Position numbers and translations under genes: made by a program. Under the pieces are notes generated by a model, which saw nothing but the letters and a program-made list of their open reading frames with translations, was not told where the DNA came from and did no database searches. Below are positions 26,299-35,007 of a stretch of DNA of 64,000 nt, piece after piece. Source of the stretch: Chitinivorax tropicus (GTDB lineage Bacteria > Pseudomonadota > Gammaproteobacteria > Burkholderiales > SCOH01); contig NZ_JACHHY010000008.1 in assembly GCF_014202905.1 (NCBI RefSeq), positions 1 to 64,000 of the forward strand, given 5' to 3'. The first letter of the stretch is position 1. Each line of letters begins with the position of its first letter.

Positions 26299-26890
26299 GG
26301 CTCTGTAGGCGCTGGCTGCCTTGTTGACATGCCAAGCGCTTGCCTCCCTCGATGTTGATATGGGCATTGGTATAGTTATAGGCAAGGGATGCTTTCACCA
26401 ACAAGTTTCCAAGCCCATTTCCAACACCAACTGATTCCGTTCCGGGCCACTTGGGCGGTTCACTGTCCAATATGGGTATCAATCGGTGGTGAGAATGTGA
26501 AAATTGCGTTGTTTGAGCGTGGTTTCCTGACGAATCTGGGCTTTTTGGGCTAGCAGGCGGTGATATCTGCTCGGTTGCAGGTATTGATCACCCGCAAAGC
26601 CATCAATGCCCCAAGCCCAGCAAGCCAGGGGTGAGCCACGCCGGCAGCTGCCTGCCAGCGCTTGCCAGCACGGCATCCCCCACCGTGGCACCGGCTAGTC
26701 GATGTGTTTCCAAAAATGTATGCCGGTGTTTGGCTTGAAATTATTTCTTCATCAATGCATATATTTGCAAATTTGAATTGCAAATGCTTGATCATAAACG
26801 ATGAATTTTTACATCCGATATTGATTTTTTTTGATTTGGACAGGGTTGAGGGCTATATCGGAATCAGATGCGTCGTGAGCAGGAGGGTTT
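26299..26890. other. Intergenic region upstream of MCP and histidine kinase
   Basis: About 590 bp between divergent genes. The part from 26700 to 26850 is AT-rich and probably holds the promoter of the kinase operon. Short open frames here lack ribosome sites and protein-like composition. No RNA gene recognised. Confidence 0.5.
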
Positions 26891-28411
26891 GTGTTCCACA
26901 AAATCAGCCTTCGTGTCATTGCATCCGGCTTCACCTGCTCTCTCGTGCTGTTGATTGTGGTCATGGTGGCGACGATCAATCAGTTCGTCACTTTCAATGC
27001 CCATATGCAATGGGTGTCGCATACCAAGAACGTACTCCGTGCCATGGATGATGTGGAGAACGCACTGCGCGATGCTGTGCTGGCTGGGCGAGAGTATCTG
27101 ATGACCGGTTCCATCGATGCCCGGCAAAGCTTTGAATCCGCCATGGCCGCCCAGCAAGTGCATCTCGGGCGCGTCCGTCATCTGCTGTCGGACAATGCGA
27201 CGCAGCTGCAAGGGTTGGAGGCATTCCAGGCTGATCTGGCGCGGCGTGCGCAGATCTGGCGACAGCTGGTGCAGTCGCATGACCATCAAGCGGGAGACCC
27301 GACGGCTGGCATGCGCCACATGACTTTGATGGAGTTGAATACGCGCCTGGCCAAGCTCAAATATCTCGAATATGACCAGCTTGATCTACGCATCCGCCAT
27401 TCCATCCTGCGGGCGGCCAACACCGAGTACCTGGTTGTCATGGGGGGCTTGATCGGCGGCACGGTGATCCTCATTGCGTTTGTGATCCTGTGGGGGCAGA
27501 TTGTCCAACGGATCGAGGCAGAGTCGGCATTGCAACATGCCAATGAAGCGCTGGAAAACCATGTCAGGCAACGGACAGACGAACTTGCCTTTGCCAATCA
27601 GCTGTTACGGCAGGAAATCGACGAGCATCTCGCCACGCAGCGCCAGATCGAGGAGCTGAATACCTCGTTGGAAGCCAGAGTCGCAGAGCGTACTCATCAG
27701 TTGGCCGCCGCCAATAAGGAGCTGGAGAGCTTCAGCTATTCTGTGTCGCATGATCTGAGAGCGCCGCTCCGAGCGGTTGCCGGTTATTCACAGATGCTAT
27801 TGGATCATATGAAAGACCGGATGGATGACGAAGACCGTCGTCTGATTGGGGTGATTGTGAGCAGCGGTCAGCGCATGGGCAATCTGATCGACGATTTGCT
27901 GACTTTCTCCAGACTGGGGCGAACCACACTCAGTAAGAACTGGGTGGATATGTCGCTGTTGGTCAACGATGTGGTCACTGAGTTGTTGCAAAGCCATGAG
28001 GGCGCCTTGCCTGAGATACAGATCGAGCCATTGCCGGAAGCGGCGGGTGATCGGGCGCTACTGAAGCAGGTGTGGGCCAATCTGTTGTCCAACGCCATCA
28101 AGTTCTCATCGCAGCAACGGCAGGCTCAGATTGTGGTCAAGAGCCGGGAGACGGGTGACGAGATGGTCTATGAGGTCATCGACAATGGCGCAGGGTTTGA
28201 TATGCGGTATGTCGATAAATTGTTCGGCGTCTTTCAACGCCTGCATCAACAACACGAATTCCCTGGCACGGGTGTTGGCCTGGCCATTGTCCAGCGGGTG
28301 ATCATCCGCCATGGTGGCAGGGTCTTGGCGCAAGGCGAGACTGGCAAAGGCGCATGTTTCGGCTTCACCCTGCCCAAGGAGCACATTGATGAGCAACTTC
28401 ACGCAGGTTGA
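26891..28411 (+). CDS. CHASE3-type sensor histidine kinase
   Basis: 506 residues from GTG with an AGGAGGG ribosome site. TM1 (about 8-30), a helical CHASE3-like periplasmic domain (35-178), TM2 (181-201), a long coiled coil (210-278), HisKA with '[14 protein letters not shown]' (His287), and HATPase_c with its N-box near residue 400 and '[13 protein letters not shown]' near 460. The kinase core resembles phytochrome/Cph1-like kinases, which pair with small Rcp1-type regulators; the next gene is one, with the reading frames overlapping by 23 bp. The signal is unknown. Confidence 0.92.
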   Translation: MFHKISLRVIASGFTCSLVLLIVVMVATINQFVTFNAHMQWVSHTKNVLRAMDDVENALRDAVLAGREYLMTGSIDARQSFESAMAAQQVHLGRVRHLLSDNATQLQGLEAFQADLARRAQIWRQLVQSHDHQAGDPTAGMRHMTLMELNTRLAKLKYLEYDQLDLRIRHSILRAANTEYLVVMGGLIGGTVILIAFVILWGQIVQRIEAESALQHANEALENHVRQRTDELAFANQLLRQEIDEHLATQRQIEELNTSLEARVAERTHQLAAANKELESFSYSVSHDLRAPLRAVAGYSQMLLDHMKDRMDDEDRRLIGVIVSSGQRMGNLIDDLLTFSRLGRTTLSKNWVDMSLLVNDVVTELLQSHEGALPEIQIEPLPEAAGDRALLKQVWANLLSNAIKFSSQQRQAQIVVKSRETGDEMVYEVIDNGAGFDMRYVDKLFGVFQRLHQQHEFPGTGVGLAIVQRVIIRHGGRVLAQGETGKGACFGFTLPKEHIDEQLHAG

Positions 28412-28820
28412 GATTCTGCTGGTCGAAGACAACCCGACCGATGCCGAGCTGACCTTGCACGCGTTGCAGAAAAGCAATCTGGCCAATCGGGTCTTGTGGC
28501 TGAGGGATGGCGCGGAGGCGCTGGAGCATTTCTTCGGCGCTGGCCATGTCACTTTGCCGAAACTGGTGTTGCTGGATTTGAAGCTGCCTAAAGTCGATGG
28601 GGTGGAGATCTTGCGCAGGCTGAAAAGCGATATCCATACCCAGGCCATCCCTGTGGTGGTATTGACCTCGTCGGCGGAAGAGCGCGATGTGGTGGACTCC
28701 TACCGGCTGGGGGTCAATAGCTACATCGTCAAGCCTGTTGATTTCGAAATATTTGTTGAAACGGTCTCTCGCGTTGGCTTCTATTGGATGCTCGTCAATC
28801 GGGAGCCAAGGTTCGTTTGA
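28389..28820 (+). CDS. Rcp1-like single-domain response regulator
   Basis: 144 residues from ATG 28389 (AAGGAG 8 bp upstream), overlapping the kinase gene. A receiver domain only: acidic pair in '[13 protein letters not shown]', phospho-acceptor Asp62 in '[13 protein letters not shown]', Thr/Ser in 'VVVLTSS' and Lys in 'YIVKPVD'. The long beta4-alpha4 segment and the '[21 protein letters not shown]' end are typical of Rcp1-type partners of phytochrome-like kinases. Having no output domain, it likely passes phosphate or acts by protein contact, perhaps on the receiver-PDE protein encoded next. Confidence 0.93.
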   Translation: MSNFTQVEILLVEDNPTDAELTLHALQKSNLANRVLWLRDGAEALEHFFGAGHVTLPKLVLLDLKLPKVDGVEILRRLKSDIHTQAIPVVVLTSSAEERDVVDSYRLGVNSYIVKPVDFEIFVETVSRVGFYWMLVNREPRFV

Positions 28821-28888
28821 GCTGGCTTGATGGCTGACATGGGCCATGAATTTGTATCAACAGAATCAGGGTTGAATAGGGGAGCGTG

Positions 28889-31477
28889 ATGTCGCCATTG
28901 AAAGCATTGCTGGTGGAAGATGCCGTGACCGATGCCGAGCTGATTCTGTACGAGTTGCGTAAGGGTGGCATTGAATTCGATGCCCGGCGGGTGGATAGCG
29001 AGCAAAGCTTGTTGTATCAACTGCAGGCGTTCAAGCCGGATCTGGTCATCTCTGACTTTTCCCTACCGCATCTGGACGGTGGGCGGGCGCTTGACATGGT
29101 GCGTGGCGTGTCGATCGATATCCCTTTTGTGTTTGTCTCGGGCACCATCGGTGAAGAGCGTGCCTTTGATCTGATGCGCCGTGGGGCAACCGACTATGTC
29201 AACAAAACCAATCTGGATCGCCTGACGCCCATCGTCAATCGGGCCTTGCAGGAAACCGCTGAACGTAAAGTGCGCAAGCTGGTCGAGGAAAAGCTGGCCG
29301 CCAGCGAGCGGCATTTCCGCCTGCTGGTGGATGGTGTATATGACTATGCGCTGGTGCTGTTGGATGCAGAAGGCAAGATCATCAGCTGGAATGAGGGCGC
29401 CAGCAGGTTGTATGGATATCACCAGGCGCAGGTGATCGGGCAGCATCTGTCATTGTTGTACGAGGCAAAACACGTAGATCGGGCGATCCGCCAGCTGGGG
29501 GCTGCGGTGGACATGGGGCGGTTTGAAGACGAATGTCTGCAACGGCGACAGAGTGGCCAGCTGTTCTGGGCAGATGCCGTCACCACGCGGTTGGATGGGG
29601 ATGGCGAGCAGCCCTCATATTTTGCCCACATCGTGCGTGATCTGACCGAGCGTCGCGAGCAAGAGCAAAAGATCGCCCGCCTCAATCGACTGTACGCTGT
29701 ATTGTCCAGCATCAATTCAGTGATTGTCCGCTGCCGTGATCGGCAGACCTTGTTGAGTGAGGTCTGTCATATTGCGGTCAGTCAGGGCAATTTTGCCCTG
29801 GCTTGGGTGGGCTTGTGCGAGGATGGTGTGATCGAGCCCGTGGCATGGTTGGGTTGTGCAGAGCAGGTCTTACGGGATGTGTGTTATCACCTTGATGACC
29901 ACTGTGCAGCGTGGCAGGCCATCTTGCAACTCAAGCCGATCCTGAATAACGAGCAGCATCAGGAGGACGGGCAGGCCACCTTGCCCGCCAACATCATGGC
30001 CGAGCAGGGTCTGCAATCCAGCATTGCTTTGCCATTGGTGGTGGATGGCGAAGGTATCGGCGTGCTGGAGCTGTATTCGAACGAGCCAGCCTTCTTCAAT
30101 CAGGATGAAATGCGGCTGCTGTTGGATCTGGCCGGGGACATCTGGTTTGCACTGGAGTACATCTCACGCGAGGAGAAGCTGGACTATCTGGCCTTCTATG
30201 ACGCCTTGACCGGCCTGCCCAACCGGCGTCTATGTGGTGACCGCGTGCATCAATTGTTGAGTGGCCGGGTCGATCATCACTCGTTGGCCATGATTCTGTT
30301 GGACATCGAGCGCTTTCATTTCATCAACGATACCTTTGGCCGCCATCAGGGGGATCAGCTGTTGAAGGCAGTCAGCTACCGGTTGGCCTCCGTCACCGAT
30401 GAGCCGGACTTTATCTCCCGGGTCGGTACGGACTGTTTTGGCGTGGTGCTCAGCGCGGTCAATAGCGAAGCGGATGTCGCCCGCTTTTTGAAAGAGCGCA
30501 TGTTTCCGTTGTTCACCAAGCCATTCACACTGGATGATCAGGAGTTGTTGATATCAGCCAAGGCGGGTGTAGCCATGGCACCTGGCGACGGGCGGGATGC
30601 GGACACCTTGTTCTCAAGTGCGGAAGCCGCGCTGAAAAAGGTCAAGGCCACTGCCGAGCCATACCTGTTCTACCTGCCGAAAATGCAGGAACGCATAGCC
30701 GAACGGCTGGCCATCGAAAGCGGCCTACGGCGAGCGCTAGACGAAGACCAATTCGTGTTGTACTACCAGCCGAAGCTGGATTTCAGCACCTTGCAGATCG
30801 TCGGTCTGGAGGCGTTGATCCGTTGGCAGCATCCAGAGCAGGGCATGATACCGCCCTCTCGGTTCATCCCGATCCTTGAGGAAACCGGGCTGATCCTGAA
30901 AGTGGGGGAGTGGGTACTGCGCAGAGCCCTGGATGATGCCGAGTACCTGTCCCATCAAGATATCAAGGTGCCGCGCATCGCGGTCAATGTGTCTTCGCTG
31001 CAACTCAAACAGGACAACTTCGTCCAGGTCATCACCCGCCTGGTGCAAGCGCGCCATGCATCGGTGGTGCTGGATCTGGAGATCACGGAAAGCCTGTTGA
31101 TGGAAGACGTGGACATCAACATCAATAAGCTGGAGGCGCTACGCCATCTGGGGGTCAAGATCATGATCGATGACTTCGGAACAGGCTATTCGTCACTGAG
31201 CTATATCGCCCGGCTGCCGATCGACGCCTTGAAGATTGACCGTTCTTTTGTGGAAAACATGACAGAAAGCCCCAATAGCCTGAGTATCGTCACCTCGGTG
31301 ATTTCGCTGGCCCACTCGCTGAATTTCAAAGTGATTGCAGAAGGGGTCGAGACTGAGGAGCAGGCTAAATTTCTCCGCCTGCTGCGCTGTGATCAGGTAC
31401 AAGGCTTCCTCTATGGCCGCCCGGAGCCGTTGCACACCATTGCAGATCGCCTGATTGGCAACGCGCTGCAAGGCTAG
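28889..31477 (+). CDS. REC-PAS-GAF-GGDEF-EAL c-di-GMP phosphodiesterase (degenerate GGDEF)
   Basis: 862 residues from ATG 28889 (GGGGAG site; GTG 28886 is an alternative). A receiver domain (1-125, Asp about 57 in 'VISDFSLP'), PAS (about 140-255), GAF (about 270-425), GGDEF-like (about 430-590) and EAL (about 615-860). The GGDEF signature reads VGTDCF, so cyclase activity is unlikely and the domain may bind GTP as a regulator. The EAL domain keeps 'LEALIRW', 'AVNVSS', 'LEITES', 'MIDDFGTGYSSL', 'LKIDRSF' and 'AEGVETEEQ', so it should hydrolyse c-di-GMP. It probably receives phosphate from the kinase/Rcp1 pair just upstream, linking that signal to biofilm or motility. Confidence 0.92.
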   Translation: MSPLKALLVEDAVTDAELILYELRKGGIEFDARRVDSEQSLLYQLQAFKPDLVISDFSLPHLDGGRALDMVRGVSIDIPFVFVSGTIGEERAFDLMRRGATDYVNKTNLDRLTPIVNRALQETAERKVRKLVEEKLAASERHFRLLVDGVYDYALVLLDAEGKIISWNEGASRLYGYHQAQVIGQHLSLLYEAKHVDRAIRQLGAAVDMGRFEDECLQRRQSGQLFWADAVTTRLDGDGEQPSYFAHIVRDLTERREQEQKIARLNRLYAVLSSINSVIVRCRDRQTLLSEVCHIAVSQGNFALAWVGLCEDGVIEPVAWLGCAEQVLRDVCYHLDDHCAAWQAILQLKPILNNEQHQEDGQATLPANIMAEQGLQSSIALPLVVDGEGIGVLELYSNEPAFFNQDEMRLLLDLAGDIWFALEYISREEKLDYLAFYDALTGLPNRRLCGDRVHQLLSGRVDHHSLAMILLDIERFHFINDTFGRHQGDQLLKAVSYRLASVTDEPDFISRVGTDCFGVVLSAVNSEADVARFLKERMFPLFTKPFTLDDQELLISAKAGVAMAPGDGRDADTLFSSAEAALKKVKATAEPYLFYLPKMQERIAERLAIESGLRRALDEDQFVLYYQPKLDFSTLQIVGLEALIRWQHPEQGMIPPSRFIPILEETGLILKVGEWVLRRALDDAEYLSHQDIKVPRIAVNVSSLQLKQDNFVQVITRLVQARHASVVLDLEITESLLMEDVDININKLEALRHLGVKIMIDDFGTGYSSLSYIARLPIDALKIDRSFVENMTESPNSLSIVTSVISLAHSLNFKVIAEGVETEEQAKFLRLLRCDQVQGFLYGRPEPLHTIADRLIGNALQG

Positions 31478-31613
31478 TTGCCGCTTGAAAACAGATTCTG
31501 GCTGGGCCATGACACCACATAGTCGGTGACAGGATGATTGGAACCACCGCTCGCTGGGCCCTATACTGCAGCGTGTGTATTGGCGCCTCAGCGCCGTAGA
31601 GAATGAGCCCAGC

Positions 31614-31931
31614 ATGCCCAGCATTACCTTCAGTAGCAGCACTATGCCGAATGAGGTGACACTCGAATATGTACCAGATGGCAGCACCACGGTATTGGAT
31701 CTGGCCCGCTTGGAATCGTTGCCGATCTACTGGCATTGCGGGCTGGGTACGTGCGGTACCTGCGCAGCGCGCGTGACCGTGCTGTCTGGGGTGGAGCGTG
31801 GCATGGGGAATAAAGAACGTAATGTATTGATCCGTTTTGATAAGCCCGCTGAGGTCAGACCTGGTGACGCCAATTGGCGCTTGCTTTGTGGCTATCTGCT
31901 GACTGGCGAAACCTTGAGGGTCGAGTGGTAG
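31614..31931 (+). CDS. [2Fe-2S] plant-type ferredoxin
   Basis: 105 residues from the ATG at 31614. Cys42, Cys47, Cys50 (pattern CGLGTCGTC) and Cys92 ('RLLCGYLL') form the CX4CX2C...C site of a [2Fe-2S] cluster in a beta-grasp fold. The final 'GYLLTGETLRVEW' is typical of chloroplast-type or adenylate-cyclase-associated ferredoxins. No reductase or oxygenase gene is adjacent, so the electron partner is unknown. Monocistronic. Confidence 0.88.
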   Translation: MPSITFSSSTMPNEVTLEYVPDGSTTVLDLARLESLPIYWHCGLGTCGTCAARVTVLSGVERGMGNKERNVLIRFDKPAEVRPGDANWRLLCGYLLTGETLRVEW

Positions 31932-32076
31932 GGAATGCTCACGGAATCCTTGCATGTGCGTTGTCGCAACTAAACAGCTGCGCTATAGTCCGCCAATCGG
32001 ATCTGGCTGTCTGTTTGTTTGTCAATCCAGATGGTTTCCGCATCAATAAACCAACCTATTCGGGGAGAGTGCTGTT

Positions 32077-32937
32077 ATGAATAAATTGTCCAGCAAGTTG
32101 CTGGCCGCGCTGATCGCTGGCGCGCTGGTGTTGAGCGCATGTGGCAAGAAAGAAGAGCAACCTGCAACACCACCCGCAGCCCAGCAGTCTGACGCCAAGC
32201 CAGCCGAGCCAGCCAAACCTGCTGTCAAAGAGCTGGTGGTCGGCACGGATGCAGCCTATGCGCCGTTCGAAAGCGAAAACGAGAACAAGGAAATTGTCGG
32301 CTTTGACATTGACGTGGTGAAAGCCATCGCTGAGAAAGCCGGCGTGCAGGTGAAGTTTGTCAACACGCCATGGGAAGGGATCTTCAAGACACTTGACCAA
32401 GGCGACCGTGATCTGCTGGTTTCCGCCATCACCATCACTGATGAACGCAAACAAAGCATGGATTTCTCTGAGCCTTACTTCGAGGCCAAGCAACTGATCG
32501 CCGTGTCCTCGAACAGCAAGGTGCAGAAGCTCGAAGACCTCAAGAAACTGAAGGTGGGTGTGCAGACCGGCACCACAGGTGATGAAGTCGTACAGAAGCT
32601 GCAAGGCAAGACCAGCCCTAACATCAAGCGTTTCGAATCTACCCCGCTTGCACTCAAAGAGCTGGAAGCAGGCGGCGTTGATGCCGTGGTTGCGGACAAC
32701 GGTGTGGTGATCAACTATGTGAAAAACAACTCCGACAAGGGTTTCCGCATGGTTGAGGATGCGACTTTTGCCAAGGAGTTCTATGGCCTGGCTGTGAAGA
32801 AAGGCAATGCCGAGCTGGTTGCCAAGTTGAATGAAGGGCTGAAGAAGATCAAGGAAGACGGCACCTACGACAAAATCTATGCCCAGTATTTTGCCGAGAC
32901 GAAAGCCGCTGCCCCGGCTGAGGCCGCCAAGCAATAA
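32077..32937 (+). CDS. Polar amino-acid ABC transporter substrate-binding lipoprotein
   Basis: 286 residues. Signal peptide with lipobox LSAC (Cys22), a low-complexity Pro/Ala/Lys linker (24-50), then a family-3 solute-binding domain: 'VVGTDAAYAPFE', 'GFDIDVVKAIAEKAG', 'GDRDLLVSAITITDERK' and 'VGVQTGTTGDE', typical of amino-acid-binding periplasmic proteins. An Ala-rich tail follows. No permease or ATPase gene lies beside it and a strong terminator follows at once, so it works with transporter parts encoded elsewhere or as a sensor. The ligand is likely a polar amino acid. Confidence 0.9.
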   Translation: MNKLSSKLLAALIAGALVLSACGKKEEQPATPPAAQQSDAKPAEPAKPAVKELVVGTDAAYAPFESENENKEIVGFDIDVVKAIAEKAGVQVKFVNTPWEGIFKTLDQGDRDLLVSAITITDERKQSMDFSEPYFEAKQLIAVSSNSKVQKLEDLKKLKVGVQTGTTGDEVVQKLQGKTSPNIKRFESTPLALKELEAGGVDAVVADNGVVINYVKNNSDKGFRMVEDATFAKEFYGLAVKKGNAELVAKLNEGLKKIKEDGTYDKIYAQYFAETKAAAPAEAAKQ

Positions 32938-32957
32938 AGCGATTGCTGCCAAGACAA

Positions 32958-32985
32958 GCGCAACCTGCGGGTTGCGCTTTTTTTT
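32958..32985 (+). terminator. Rho-independent terminator after the binding protein
   Basis: Stem gcgcaacc/ggttgcgc with a 4-base loop (tgcg) followed by eight T residues, 20 bp after the stop codon. Confidence 0.93.
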
Positions 32986-33130
32986 GCACCGCTTTGTCAC
33001 GAATCGTGAGCGCTGTCCGTCTTGTTCTTGTCTGGCTGGCGAAGCCATATGACCACGGTGATGTTGCATAGAGGCAATACCTGGGTGGCCCGCCATGCTG
33101 TTTACACACACATTCATAAGGAACGACATC

Positions 33131-33574
33131 ATGCAAGCTCGGATCGACTTTGTTCAACATGCACCGAATGCCTACCAAGGACTGGCGCAGGCAAAAAAAG
33201 CACTGGCTGAGTCCACTTTGGGCAAAGCCTTGGTGGATCTGGTGTACTTGAGGGTGTCGCAGATCAATGGGTGTGCATACTGCGTCGATCGCCACGCGCG
33301 TGATCTGTTGGCTGCGGGTGAGCCACTCCATCGGGTCAACAGTCTGGTGACCTGGCGCGAGGTGGCCTTCTACAGCGACCGTGAGCGAGCAGCCTTGGCA
33401 TGGGCGGAGTACCTGACGCGGTTGCCGATATCGCATTCAGGTCAGGACCCGTTTGAATCATTGCACGTATATTTCAACGAGGCCGAGCAAGCGGAATTGC
33501 TGATGGCGGTGGCGCTGATGAACGCCTTGAACCGGCTGGGGGTTGGGGCAAAGATGGTGGTGGCCGCGTCTTGA
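33131..33574 (+). CDS. AhpD-like carboxymuconolactone decarboxylase-family peroxidase
   Basis: 147 residues from the ATG at 33131, with AAGGA upstream. The motif 'INGCAYCVDRHARDLL' supplies Cys48, Cys51 and His55, the CXXC-His centre of AhpD-type alkylhydroperoxidases. These small helical proteins form oligomers and reduce organic peroxides through thiol chemistry. The gene is monocistronic and convergent with pilR; a perfect stem-loop lies between them. Confidence 0.88.
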   Translation: MQARIDFVQHAPNAYQGLAQAKKALAESTLGKALVDLVYLRVSQINGCAYCVDRHARDLLAAGEPLHRVNSLVTWREVAFYSDRERAALAWAEYLTRLPISHSGQDPFESLHVYFNEAEQAELLMAVALMNALNRLGVGAKMVVAAS

Positions 33575-33593
33575 GATTCGATTGACATGATTT

Positions 33594-33616
33594 CATCGCC
33601 CACTGGGTGGGCGATG
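33594..33616. terminator. Perfect 10-bp stem-loop between convergent genes
   Basis: catcgcccac/gtgggcgatg with loop tgg, 20 bp after the AhpD-like gene and 18 bp before the end of pilR. There is no T-run on either strand, so its strength as an intrinsic terminator is doubtful; the placement fits a shared bidirectional terminator or an mRNA-end stabiliser. Confidence 0.55.
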
Positions 33617-33633
33617 ATGGGATGGCCAGGGTG

Positions 33634-35007
33634 TCAGTTGATACCCAGGCGCTCCATTCGGTAACGCATGCTACGGAAAGTGATACCGAGCATCTTGGCG
33701 GCAGCCGTCCGGTTGAAGCGGGTCTTTTCCAGCGCTTCCAGAATGGCTTCCCGCTCGACTCGATCAAGGTAATCTTGCAGTGGATATTTGTCGCCACTGC
33801 CTACCGCAAATGCTTCGTCTTCTCCCGATGCGCTTTCCGGCGTCAGTTGCAGGTCATCTTCCTCGATCACATGGCCATTGGACAAGGCCAGGGCGCGTTC
33901 CAGAATGTTTTCCAATTCACGGACGTTGCCGGGGAAGTTGTACTGCATCAAGGCGGTCTGGGCAGGCTCGCTCAATTGCGGAACAGACATGCCCAATTGC
34001 TCCGAAACCCGTTCCAGCACTGAGCGCGCGATTACTGGCACGTCATCACGCATCTCTCGCAATGGGGGCATGCGCAACTCGATCACATTCAGGCGGTAAT
34101 ACAAGTCCTGGCGGAATTTGCCGTCATCCACCCGTTGCGACAGGCTTTGGTGGGTCGCGCTGATGATCCGGACATCAATGGCTTCCTCCGCCGGGCTGCC
34201 CAGTTTCCGGACTTTTTTCTCTTGGATGACTCGCAGCAGCTTGACCTGCATCATCAGCGGCAGGTCGGCCACCTCGTCCAGAAACAAGGTGCCACCGTGT
34301 GCCGCCTGGAAGAATCCTTCCCGCTCTTGATCCGCCCCGGTGAATGCGCCTTTTTTATAACCAAAAAACTCGCTTTCCATCAGGTTTTCCGGAATCGCGC
34401 CACAATTCACCGCAATGAAAGGCTTTGGCGCACGCTGGCTTTTCTCATGGATCATCCGCGCCGCCCGCTCCTTACCAGAGCCCGATTCGCCACTGATGTA
34501 GACAGGGGCGTTGGACCGGGCGAGCTTGTCGATCAATTCCCGAACAGCCTGCAGGGCGGGCGAGCTGCCGAGAAAGCGGCTGGAGGCATCGCCGCTACGG
34601 CCACTGGATTGAGGGGCAGCTTGGTCGAGATTGAGTGCGGATTTGATCAGGGTGCGCAGTTGATCCAGGGCGATAGGTTTGGACAGGTAGTCGAATGCCC
34701 CTGCCTTGAGCGCCTGGATGGCATTTTCGGTCGAGCCATAGGCTGTGATCACCGCGACTGGAATATCCAGTCCTTGGCTTTGAATATGCTTGACCACCTG
34801 CAGGCCCTCGCCATCAGGTAGGCGCATATCAGTCAGGCACAGGTCAAATTGACCTTTGTTGAGCTGGGACAGGGCCTCTTTGACGCTACCCACTGGCGTC
34901 ACCTCCAGGCCCATCCGTAATAACGTCAATTCCAGCAGCTCACGGATATCGGGCTCATCATCGATGACCAATACATGACGGGCGGTGCCCGCGTCGCGTT
35001 TACTCAT
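33634..35007 (-). CDS. pilR: Sigma-54-dependent response regulator PilR
   Basis: 457 residues from ATG 35007, which overlaps the pilS stop by 4 bp and has AGGA 7 bp upstream. A receiver domain (Asp60 in 'LCLTDMRLPDGEG'), an AAA+ sigma-54 activator core ('GESGSGKERAARMIHEKS', 'GAFTGADQEREGFF', 'GGTLFLDEVADLP') and a Fis-type HTH at the C-terminus ('NRTAAAKMLGITFRSMRYRMERL'). Partnered with PilS, it activates pilA (type IV pilin) transcription from a sigma-54 promoter. The assignment as PilR rather than another NtrC-family member rests on the partner kinase's architecture. Confidence 0.9.
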   Translation of the reverse strand: MSKRDAGTARHVLVIDDEPDIRELLELTLLRMGLEVTPVGSVKEALSQLNKGQFDLCLTDMRLPDGEGLQVVKHIQSQGLDIPVAVITAYGSTENAIQALKAGAFDYLSKPIALDQLRTLIKSALNLDQAAPQSSGRSGDASSRFLGSSPALQAVRELIDKLARSNAPVYISGESGSGKERAARMIHEKSQRAPKPFIAVNCGAIPENLMESEFFGYKKGAFTGADQEREGFFQAAHGGTLFLDEVADLPLMMQVKLLRVIQEKKVRKLGSPAEEAIDVRIISATHQSLSQRVDDGKFRQDLYYRLNVIELRMPPLREMRDDVPVIARSVLERVSEQLGMSVPQLSEPAQTALMQYNFPGNVRELENILERALALSNGHVIEEDDLQLTPESASGEDEAFAVGSGDKYPLQDYLDRVEREAILEALEKTRFNRTAAAKMLGITFRSMRYRMERLGIN

